Shown here piece by piece: positions 25,040 through 32,247 of a DNA stretch of 64,000 nt. The number at the start of each line of letters is the position of its first letter. Position 1 is the first letter of the stretch. The notes beneath the pieces are model-generated. The model was given only the letters and a program-made list of their open reading frames with translations. It did not search any database and was not told where the DNA came from. The stretch comes from an uncultured Collinsella sp. (GTDB taxonomy: Bacteria; Actinomycetota; Coriobacteriia; Coriobacteriales; Coriobacteriaceae), in the NCBI GenBank assembly GCA_900768265.1, contig CAAGCF010000042.1, forward strand, positions 1 to 64,000, in the 5' to 3' direction. The translations under genes and the position numbers were made by a program.

Positions 25040-26665
25040 ATGGACGTCCATGCGGACGGCGAGATTGCCGAGAACTTTTGGTGGCGGCGCACGACGCTCA
25101 CGCGTCGCAGCCCTTTGTATGACGCCTGCGTATCGGCGGGGCTGCTGGTCGCGGCGACGATTGTGGGCGCGCTGCTCGACCATCCGGGGCTCGCGCCGAG
25201 CATCATGATCGTCTACGTGTTCGCCGTGCAGCTGTGCGCCTTCTGTACCTGGAGCCGCCTGTATTGCCTGCTGAGCTCGGCTGCCGCCGTGGCGCTCTAC
25301 AACTTTTTGTTTATCGAGCCGCGCTACTCGCTATCGTTTATCGACCGTATCTATCCCGGCATGTTCTTTATCATGTTCGTGGTCTCGCTCGTGTCGAGCT
25401 CGATCGCGCTTGCCCTGCGCCGGGCCTTGGCACAGGCTGCCGCCAGCGACCGGCGCACGCAGATGGTACTCGAGACAAACCGCATGCTGCAGCGCTGCGC
25501 CGATCAGCAGCAGATTTTGCACGCCATGGCAACACAGCTGGCACGTCTTTCGGGGTGTCCGGTCGTGTGGTACAGCGCCGACACCGACGACGATGACCTG
25601 CTGCCGCGCATGACGTATACCGCCGTGGGCGATGCCGCGCCGGTGCACGAGCTGGCGCCCCAAATGCCGCCGCGGCTCTCGGCGTCCGCCTATGTGGGAA
25701 CGCCGCTCGATGCCACCTATGGCGGCTCGGCGTTCTTTGGCATATACCTGACCGTGCGCTCGGGTGACACCATGGTGCGCTCGGGCGACCCCGCCGCGGT
25801 GGTGGGGGTGCTCGCCATTGTCGTTGAGCCCGATGCGCTGACGCCCGAGGAGCGGACGCTTGCCGATGCCATCGTGAGCGAAGGCGAGCTGGCGCTCGAT
25901 CGCGCCCGCGCCATGGAGGCCCGCGAGGAAGCGGCGGTGCTCGCTAAAAACGAGCAGCTGCGTGCCAACTTGCTGCGCTCCATCTCGCACGATCTGCGCA
26001 CGCCGCTTACCAGTATTTCGGGTAACGCCGACGTGCTGCTCGACCAGGGATCGACCGGCACGGCCGTGCTCGATGCCCAGACGCGCCGCGGCATGCTCCT
26101 ATCCATTCGCTCGGATGCACAATGGCTCAACGCCACCGTCGAGAACCTGCTCGCCATCACCAAGCTCGAGGGCGACGGCATGCATCTGTCGACTACGCTC
26201 GAGCTCATGGACGATATCGTCGAGGAGGCGCTGCGCCACGTAAACCCGGCCGTGCGCGAGCACGACCTTAAGGTGGTGGCGTGCGATGAGCCGGCGCTTG
26301 TCAACGTCGACGCGCGCCTGATGGTGCAGCTGGTGGTCAATCTGGTGAACAACGCTATCACCTATACGCCCGCGGGCTCGCATATCGTGATCTCGATTGG
26401 CGTCCATGATGGTTACGTGGCGTGCTCGGTGGCCGATGACGGCCCGGGCATTGCGCCCGAGGACCGCGAGCGTATCTTTGAGTCGTTCTATACCGCCAAC
26501 CATGGCCTGGCCGATAGCGGCCGCAGCGTGGGCCTGGGACTATCGCTTTGCCGCTCCATTATGTTGGCACATGGCGGTAGCATAGAGGTTGCCGCGGCGG
26601 ACCCGCACGGCTCGGTCTTTACGATTGAGCTTCCCGCCGCCGACGTTTCGTTTGATAAGGAGTAG
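25040..26665 (+). CDS. kdpD: KdpD-like sensor histidine kinase (no Usp/KdpD N-domain)
   Basis: 541 residues. Four closely spaced membrane helices at residues about 28-128 match the DUF4118 sensor region of KdpD, including the ALYNFLFIEPRYSL segment. A GAF-like region follows, then a HisKA domain with the phospho-acceptor in SISHDLRTPLTSI (residue ~317) and a HATPase domain (VNLVNNAITYTP, DDGPGIAPEDRERIFESFY, GLGLSLCRSI). The cytoplasmic KdpD sensor/Usp domains found at the N-terminus of full-length KdpD (~900 residues) are absent. The start ATG follows GAGAGAGGGG. The response regulator begins 4 bases after its stop. Confidence 0.85.
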   Translation: MDVHADGEIAENFWWRRTTLTRRSPLYDACVSAGLLVAATIVGALLDHPGLAPSIMIVYVFAVQLCAFCTWSRLYCLLSSAAAVALYNFLFIEPRYSLSFIDRIYPGMFFIMFVVSLVSSSIALALRRALAQAAASDRRTQMVLETNRMLQRCADQQQILHAMATQLARLSGCPVVWYSADTDDDDLLPRMTYTAVGDAAPVHELAPQMPPRLSASAYVGTPLDATYGGSAFFGIYLTVRSGDTMVRSGDPAAVVGVLAIVVEPDALTPEERTLADAIVSEGELALDRARAMEAREEAAVLAKNEQLRANLLRSISHDLRTPLTSISGNADVLLDQGSTGTAVLDAQTRRGMLLSIRSDAQWLNATVENLLAITKLEGDGMHLSTTLELMDDIVEEALRHVNPAVREHDLKVVACDEPALVNVDARLMVQLVVNLVNNAITYTPAGSHIVISIGVHDGYVACSVADDGPGIAPEDRERIFESFYTANHGLADSGRSVGLGLSLCRSIMLAHGGSIEVAAADPHGSVFTIELPAADVSFDKE

Positions 26666-26669
26666 CGCT

Positions 26670-27383
26670 GTGCCGAACTCTGCCGTGAAACCGCTCATCT
26701 TGGTCGTTGAGGACGATCCCGCCGTCCGCAACCTTATCGTCGCCGCGCTCGAGGCGCACGGTTTGCGCCATATGGCCGTGGAGACCGCCCACGCCGCTAT
26801 CGCCGCTGCCTCGTCGCAGGCGCCGAGCATTGTGCTGCTCGATCTGGGCCTGCCCGATATGGACGGCGTCAAGGTGGTGGAGTCGGTGCGCGCGTGGTCG
26901 GGCATGCCGATCATCGTGGTCTCGGCACGCAGCGAGGACGCGGACAAGATCCGCGCGCTCGATGCCGGCGCCGATGACTACCTGACCAAGCCGTTTTCGG
27001 TCGAGGAGCTGCTCGCGCGCATTCGCACCACGCTCAGGCGTCTCTCGTATGCGCAGGTTGGCATGGGCGCGTCCGAGGGCACGTTCGATACCGGTGAGCT
27101 GCATATCGACTTTGACGCCGGCATCGCCACGATGGATGGCGAGGAGCTGCACCTGACGCCGATCGAGTACAAGCTCCTGTGCCTGCTGGCGCACAACGCC
27201 GACAAGGTGCTGACGCACCAGTTTATCCTGCACGAAATCTGGGGCACGGCGACCAAGAGCGACCTGGCGAGCCTGCGCGTCTTTATGGGCACGCTGCGCA
27301 AGAAGATCGAGTCCGACCCCGCGCATCCGCGCTACATCCAAACACACGTGGGTATCGGCTATCGGCTGGTCATCCAAGGGTAG
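26670..27383 (+). CDS. kdpE: KdpE-like OmpR-family response regulator
   Basis: 237 residues starting with GTG (AAGGAG upstream, overlapping the kinase stop). The receiver domain has the acidic pair (VVEDDPA), the phospho-acceptor Asp in VLLDLGLPDMDGV, and Lys in DDYLTKPFSVEEL. The C-terminal winged helix (HLTPIEYKLLCLLAHNADKV, VFMGTLRKKIE, HVGIGYRLV) is of KdpE/PhoB type. With the kinase it probably controls potassium genes; the KdpFABC pump is not in the window, so kup or remote genes are the likely targets. Confidence 0.88.
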   Translation: MPNSAVKPLILVVEDDPAVRNLIVAALEAHGLRHMAVETAHAAIAAASSQAPSIVLLDLGLPDMDGVKVVESVRAWSGMPIIVVSARSEDADKIRALDAGADDYLTKPFSVEELLARIRTTLRRLSYAQVGMGASEGTFDTGELHIDFDAGIATMDGEELHLTPIEYKLLCLLAHNADKVLTHQFILHEIWGTATKSDLASLRVFMGTLRKKIESDPAHPRYIQTHVGIGYRLVIQG

Positions 27384-27407
27384 GACGGCACCCGCCATCC
27401 CACTATG

Positions 27408-27474
27408 AGTTGCGGTGAAATACGGTCTACATTTGCCTAATTCCAGGCAAAACAGTCCGTATTCCACCGCAACT
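27408..27474. repeat. Palindromic element, family A copy 2
   Basis: Arms AGTTGCGGTGAAATACGG and CCGTATTCCACCGCAACT match copy 1 at 2899. An inner TTTGCCT-AATTCC-AGGCAAA stem is present. It fills the gap between the converging kdpE and rlmL genes and may terminate both. Confidence 0.8.
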
Positions 27475-27477
27475 TTG

Positions 27478-30048
27478 TTATTTGCCCTTAGGCTTGCTGG
27501 CGTAGAACTTCTTCTTTTTGGGCTTGCCGGCGGGGGAGGGCTTGCCGGCAAAGTTGGACTTGCCGTTGCCGGCCTGCGCGTGCGCGGGCGCTGCCGCGCG
27601 GGGCTTGCGGGCCTCGGGGTTGCGCAGTTCCTCGACGCGCTCAGCAATTTCCTCGGCGCTAAAGCCGACCTCGGCCATGGCGTCCTCGATGGGCAGGCGG
27701 CGCACGATGTAGCAGTGGTGCACCTTCTGGTTGCGCGCGAAGTCCTCGGGGATGGTCTGCGCCGTAATGTCCTCCAGCACGACGCCCGCACGCGCGAGCT
27801 TGCGCGTCTCGGGGCGGAAGCCGCGCAGGTTGCAGCTAAAGATGGCGTGGCCGCCCTGTGCGAGCAGGCGCGATACGCCGGCCAAAAGCTCAACATGGTC
27901 GCGCTGGACATCCCAGGTGCGGCGGCCCATCTTGGACGAGTTCGAGAACGTGGGCGGGTCGACAAAGATCAGGTCCCAGCGATTGCGCGTCTGGCGCTGG
28001 TCGCGAATCCAGGCGAGCACGTCGTCGCGCACAAAATGATGCTGAGGCCCCACAAAGCCGTTCTGGCGCATGTTGCGCTCGGCCCAGTCCAGATAGGTGT
28101 TGGAGAGGTCGACCGTCACGGTCTCCTCGACGCCGCCATCGGCCGCGTAGCAGGTGGCAGTGCCGGTATAGGCGAACAGGTTGAGGAAGCGGCGCGCCTG
28201 CTTGGCGTGCTCGCGCACCAGGTTGCGGGTGACGCGGTGGTCCAAGAAGATGCCCACGTCCAGGTAGTCGTCAAAGTTGACGGCAAAGGTGAGGCCGCCC
28301 TCTTCGATGAGCGGCAGGCGACGGCGTGCGATGTTGGCGCGCTCGCCCGAGCCGCCCTTGCCGGCGCCCTGCTTTCCGTACTGCGAGCCGCCGCGTGAGC
28401 GCATGCGGGCCTTGGCGTGCACATGCTCGGCCGGAACATCCAGGATACGCGGTGCGATGGCCAAGATATCGAGCATGCGGGCCTGGGCCAGCGCCGGGTC
28501 GATGGTCTTGGGTGCGGCGTATTCGGCGATGACGAGCCAGCGGCCCGGCGTCTGCGGGCAACCCTCGTACAGGTCGATGGCGGCGGAGTAGTCGGGCAGG
28601 TCGGCATCGTAGACGCGGTAGCAGCTCACGCCCTCGCGCTTTGCCCACTTGCGACGCAGACGGGCGTTCTTGCGCAGGCGGTTGGCGAACTGCTCGGACT
28701 CGGGGATGAGCACGGGCAACGGCTTGCCGTCGCCCAGGTCGAGTGCGGCGGCAGGTTCGGGCATGGCGGGGGCGGTGCTGCTTTCATCATTGGCGTTGTC
28801 GACATCCGCAACCTCGGCCTCGGCATCCGCACAGGTCGCAGTCTCAAACGCTGCGGCGGCGTGGTCGAGCGAAGGCCAGACTTCGACGGTCGCTTCCTCG
28901 TTGTTGGGCATGACGGCGATGGAGCGCACGGGCTCGGCGTGGAGCGCGCGGGCCATAAGGCCATCACGGGTGAGCGCGGCGACCGGTGCCGCGGCAAGCT
29001 CGGGCGCGCGGCGCAGCTCACCGACCAGCGTCATGGCGTCGTGCATGAGCGGAAGCGGTGTCTCGGTGGTGTCTGCGACCACGGCGGCACCGGCGACGGC
29101 GCCCGCATGGTCCAGCACGGTGGCTGGCTTGGCAGCGCAAAAATCGACAAAGCGCTTGTAGCCGGCGCACTTGACCATGCGCTCGGCGGTCTTGCGGGCG
29201 GCGGGGTCGATGTCTACGGCCACGATGCGTGTCTGGCGCTCGCGCGCTGCCGCCTCGCGCTCGCGCGCCTCGGCAAGCAGCTGCTCCCATAGGGCGGCGT
29301 CGTGCAGCTGCCAGCCCTCAAAGCCCCAGTGCTCGCGGGCGGCGCCCGGGGCGCGGTCGGTTAGGATATTCACTGCCTCCAGCAGCAGACCGCCGCCGGC
29401 GCACGAGGCGTCGATCAGCGTGGGCAGGGCTTCGTTTTCGTAGTCGTCGGCCGTCAGCTCGCGATCACATAGCGCGGTCCAGTCGACCTGCGCCAGCACC
29501 AGGGCGGCGTAGTCGGGGCGCAGCACGTGCGCGCCCTCGCCGGCGCGGGTCGCTGCGGGCGGCAGGCGCTTGAATAACGGATCGCCCGAAAGGTCCAGGC
29601 TGATGCTCGCGCGGCGCTGGCGCAGCGAAAGCAGCAGGTGAACGTCGGGATCGGCGGCGTCGACATCGGCGCGACGTCCTGTGGTCTCGGCCAGACGGTC
29701 GCACAGCGCGTCCTTGGCGCGCAGGGCCGAGAAGCGCGTGTTGCGCAGCTGCTCTGTCACGCCGCGGGCGGTAATGGCGATGGTGGCACCGGGGCGGATG
29801 ATGGTCTCCCAGGCGATGTCGTAAACGCCGTCGTACAGCTCATCGGCATCCTGCGCCTCAAAGCGCCCAAGCACCACGAACACGCGGCTCGCCAGGCGCG
29901 ACCACAGACAGGCACGGTAGCCTTGCTCAAGCTCGCCCTCAAACGTGGCGCGGCCCTTCAGGCGGCGGACATGCGAAAGCCCGAGGCGTTTAAGCTCATC
30001 GGCGAGTGCGGACTCAAAGCCCTCGGGGCAGCTTGCGTAAAATTCCAT
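27478..30048 (-). CDS. rlmL: 23S rRNA methyltransferase RlmKL-like, first domain degenerate
   Basis: 856 residues: an N-terminal THUMP domain (residues ~1-160: MEFYASCPEGFESALADELK, TARGVTEQLRNTRFSALRAK), a first methyltransferase domain, and a C-terminal RlmK-type domain. E. coli RlmKL makes m2G2445 and m7G2069. In the first domain motif I is DASCAGGGLLLEA (usually D-x-x-C-G-S-G-T), and the catalytic N-P-P-Y-G-E-R stretch is not found: AAVVADTTETPLP stands at that place. The second domain keeps YTGTATCYAADGG and FVDPPTFSNS, so m7G activity is plausible while m2G activity is doubtful. The ATG at 30048 has AGAGAGG upstream. An Ala/Glu-rich insertion separates the domains. Convergent with kdpE. 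Confidence 0.87.
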   Translation of the reverse strand: MEFYASCPEGFESALADELKRLGLSHVRRLKGRATFEGELEQGYRACLWSRLASRVFVVLGRFEAQDADELYDGVYDIAWETIIRPGATIAITARGVTEQLRNTRFSALRAKDALCDRLAETTGRRADVDAADPDVHLLLSLRQRRASISLDLSGDPLFKRLPPAATRAGEGAHVLRPDYAALVLAQVDWTALCDRELTADDYENEALPTLIDASCAGGGLLLEAVNILTDRAPGAAREHWGFEGWQLHDAALWEQLLAEAREREAAARERQTRIVAVDIDPAARKTAERMVKCAGYKRFVDFCAAKPATVLDHAGAVAGAAVVADTTETPLPLMHDAMTLVGELRRAPELAAAPVAALTRDGLMARALHAEPVRSIAVMPNNEEATVEVWPSLDHAAAAFETATCADAEAEVADVDNANDESSTAPAMPEPAAALDLGDGKPLPVLIPESEQFANRLRKNARLRRKWAKREGVSCYRVYDADLPDYSAAIDLYEGCPQTPGRWLVIAEYAAPKTIDPALAQARMLDILAIAPRILDVPAEHVHAKARMRSRGGSQYGKQGAGKGGSGERANIARRRLPLIEEGGLTFAVNFDDYLDVGIFLDHRVTRNLVREHAKQARRFLNLFAYTGTATCYAADGGVEETVTVDLSNTYLDWAERNMRQNGFVGPQHHFVRDDVLAWIRDQRQTRNRWDLIFVDPPTFSNSSKMGRRTWDVQRDHVELLAGVSRLLAQGGHAIFSCNLRGFRPETRKLARAGVVLEDITAQTIPEDFARNQKVHHCYIVRRLPIEDAMAEVGFSAEEIAERVEELRNPEARKPRAAAPAHAQAGNGKSNFAGKPSPAGKPKKKKFYASKPKGK

Positions 30049-30123
30049 GGGTGACCTCTCTGGTTGCGTCGCTCCATTATATGATGGATGCTTCGTTTGC
30101 TCTCGCCCCCGAAAGGAACCCAT

Positions 30124-30951
30124 ATGATTGATGCGTGCCCCGAATCCGCTGTGCTCTTTTTTGACGTGGACGGCACGCTGACGTCGTTCGATCCCGACGA
30201 TATGACCGATAAGGACTTTTCGGCGGTTCGCCCTTCGCAGACGGTGATCGAGGCGTTTCATCGTCTGCGCGACGCAGGGCACAAGGCGTTTATCTGCACG
30301 GGTCGTCCCCTGTGGCTCATCGCGGACAGTCTGCGTGCGCTCGACCCCGCGGGTGTCGTTGCCATGGCGGGCGCCACGCTCGAGGTCGAGGGCCGTGTGG
30401 TGCACGAGGATTGCTTTGACGAAGACATTGTTGCGGAGCTTGCGCGCCGCATTGCCGCGGCGGGGTTCGAGGCTTTTTTCGAGGCCAACGCTGCGACCTT
30501 TGCGCTGGAGCCCGCGGGCGTTGAACAGTCGTCTTTGATCGGCACCTCTGTGGTGCATAGCGCCGAGGAAATGCGGATCGATGGTCGTCTGCGCGTGGGC
30601 AAGGTATGCCTTAATGCGCCCAGTCTGGCTCGCGTTGCCAACGACGACGGCTTTATCGATCGCGAGTTTGAGCTGTGCAATACCGGCGGCCAGAACCGCG
30701 AGCTGAGCCCCAAGGGTATCGACAAGGGCGTGGGCGTGGCGCGAGCGCTGGAGTACCTGGGCCGCGAGGGAAATGCACGCACCTTTGGCTTTGGCGATTC
30801 GGGCAACGATCTGGGCATGCTCGCTGCGGTCGAGACGGCTGTCGCCATGGGCAACGCCATGCCCGAAGTCAAGGCGCTCGCCGACTACGTGACCGACGAT
30901 GTCGCGCACGACGGCACCGTCACAGCGATGCGCCACTTTGGGTTGATCTAG
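30124..30951 (+). CDS. HAD superfamily phosphatase, Cof type
   Basis: 275 residues. Motif I is FFDVDGTLTSFD (nucleophile and acid Asp), motif II ICTGRP, and motif IV FGFGDSGNDLGML; a cap domain lies between them. Cof-type HADs dephosphorylate sugar phosphates or flavin-like substrates; specificity cannot be read here. The start ATG follows GAAAGGAACC. It is divergent from rlmL with 75 bp between starts. A stem GAACCGCCC...GGGCGGTTC (30957-30992) just after the stop may terminate it. Confidence 0.9.
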   Translation: MIDACPESAVLFFDVDGTLTSFDPDDMTDKDFSAVRPSQTVIEAFHRLRDAGHKAFICTGRPLWLIADSLRALDPAGVVAMAGATLEVEGRVVHEDCFDEDIVAELARRIAAAGFEAFFEANAATFALEPAGVEQSSLIGTSVVHSAEEMRIDGRLRVGKVCLNAPSLARVANDDGFIDREFELCNTGGQNRELSPKGIDKGVGVARALEYLGREGNARTFGFGDSGNDLGMLAAVETAVAMGNAMPEVKALADYVTDDVAHDGTVTAMRHFGLI

Positions 30952-31162
30952 CGGGAACCGCCCAATTACCGTTCACCCGCGGCGGGCGGTTCAAATCGGC
31001 CCGCCCTGCAAAATCGTTTTGCCGCTGGAGGGTGTGCTCAAAAACGCTAAAGCGTTTATACCGTTCGCCGAGAAGATAAAAACCCGCAGCTCACGCCTTG
31101 ATAAACATAGGTAAAGTGTTTAGCAGTTTATCGGCCGTATGCTAACGAAAGGAATCAGGCAG

Positions 31163-31867
31163 ATGGCAATCAAGGTGTTCGCTGACGGTGCAAACCTCGA
31201 GGGCATGCTCGACATGTACGAGAACGGCAACGTTCAGGGTTTCACGACCAACCCGTCCCTTATGAAGAAGGGCGGCGTGACGGATTACCGCGCATTTGCC
31301 AAGGAGGTCCTGGCCCACATCACCGATGTGTCCGTCTCGTTTGAGGTCTTTGCCGACGACGTCGAGACCATGGAGGTCGAGGCGCGCGAGATTGCTACCT
31401 GGGCCGAGAACGTCTACGTCAAGATTCCGTGCGTGACCACCAAGGGCGAGTCCACCGCCGAGCTGGTGCGCAAGCTTTCCGCCGACGGCATCAAGGTCAA
31501 CGTCACCACCATCTTTACGCCTGCGCAGGTCGATGAGATGGTCGAGGCCGTTGACGCCGAGACACCGTCCATCATCTCGCTCTTTGCCGGTCGCATCGCC
31601 GACACCGGCGTCGACCCCATTCCGTTTATGACGGAGTCGGTCAAGAAGGCTGCCGCCAAGCCCAACTGCGAGGTCCTGTGGGCGTCCACGCGCGAGCTCA
31701 TCAACATTTACCAGGCCGAGGCCTGCGGTTGCCAGATCATCACGGTGCCCAACAGCATCCTGGCCAAGCGCAAGAACATCGGCCGTGATCCGTACGAGGT
31801 CTCGCTCGACACCGTGCGAGGCTTTGCCAAGGATATCGCCTCGCTCGGATTCCACATCCTGCCGTAA
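31163..31867 (+). CDS. Transaldolase / fructose-6-phosphate aldolase family
   Basis: 234 residues, the small TalC/Fsa size class. FADGANLEGM, GFTTNPSLMKKGGV, VYVKIPCVTTKGES (Schiff-base Lys in the VKIP strand), VNVTTIFTPAQV and GCQIITVPNSIL are conserved family motifs. It shuffles three-carbon units in the pentose phosphate pathway or splits fructose-6-phosphate. The ATG at 31163 follows GAAAGGA; the ORF could begin at 31139 but without a ribosome site. It is monocistronic. Confidence 0.9.
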   Translation: MAIKVFADGANLEGMLDMYENGNVQGFTTNPSLMKKGGVTDYRAFAKEVLAHITDVSVSFEVFADDVETMEVEAREIATWAENVYVKIPCVTTKGESTAELVRKLSADGIKVNVTTIFTPAQVDEMVEAVDAETPSIISLFAGRIADTGVDPIPFMTESVKKAAAKPNCEVLWASTRELINIYQAEACGCQIITVPNSILAKRKNIGRDPYEVSLDTVRGFAKDIASLGFHILP

Positions 31868-31897
31868 CGCGAACACTGGCTGCGCCGCGGGTTGTTC

Positions 31898-31969
31898 GCC
31901 CCGGCCTTTCCTTTCCCCATCGCTCACGCGCTTCGCGAGGGTCGCGCTAGGCAAAGGAAAGGCCGGGGC
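31898..31969. repeat. Large hairpin with GCCCCGGCC arms
   Basis: Perfect 17-bp arms GCCCCGGCCTTTCCTTT and AAAGGAAAGGCCGGGGC enclose TCGCTCACGCGCTTCGCGAG. It has the same architecture as 3449-3543 and lies 30 bp after the transaldolase stop. Confidence 0.75.
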
Positions 31970-32022
31970 TGCCGACACGAACTTGCCAGTAGGTCGGTGA
32001 TTGGCTTCCATATTCTGCCGTG

Positions 32023-32241
32023 GACAAAGGTACCCCCGCCTGCGCCGTGCAAAATTGAGAGTATTCAGCAAGGTAAAGGCTTTTACCAGCTGGTTGAAGC
32101 GCGGAACAGCCCCCGTTTTGGCTCTGATGACGCTAAAACGGGGGCTGTTTTTGCTTTTTCGCCTCTGAGGGGCATCTGGAACGGCGGAATTTGCAGAATA
32201 CTCGCGATTTTGCACGTCGCTGCAGGGGGTACCCTTGCTTT
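32023..32241. repeat. Nested long inverted repeat around a bidirectional terminator
   Basis: The left arm 32023-32071 (ACAAAGGTACCCCCGCCTGC...GAGAGTATTCAGCAA) pairs with the right arm 32191-32241 (TTGCAGAATACTCGCG... to ...GCAGGGGGTACCC). Mismatches are scattered but pairing extends over ~45 bp. Inside lies a strong terminator (32105-32152): AACAGCCCCCGTTTT with AAAACGGGGGCTGTTTTT. It separates converging transaldolase and tex. Confidence 0.8.
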
Positions 32242-32247
32242 GGCGGT

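Noticed and set aside
30049..30936. Upstream extension of the rlmL frame (~296 residues)
   Set aside because: It is antisense to the HAD phosphatase gene, lacks family similarity, and the ATG at 30048 has its own ribosome site.
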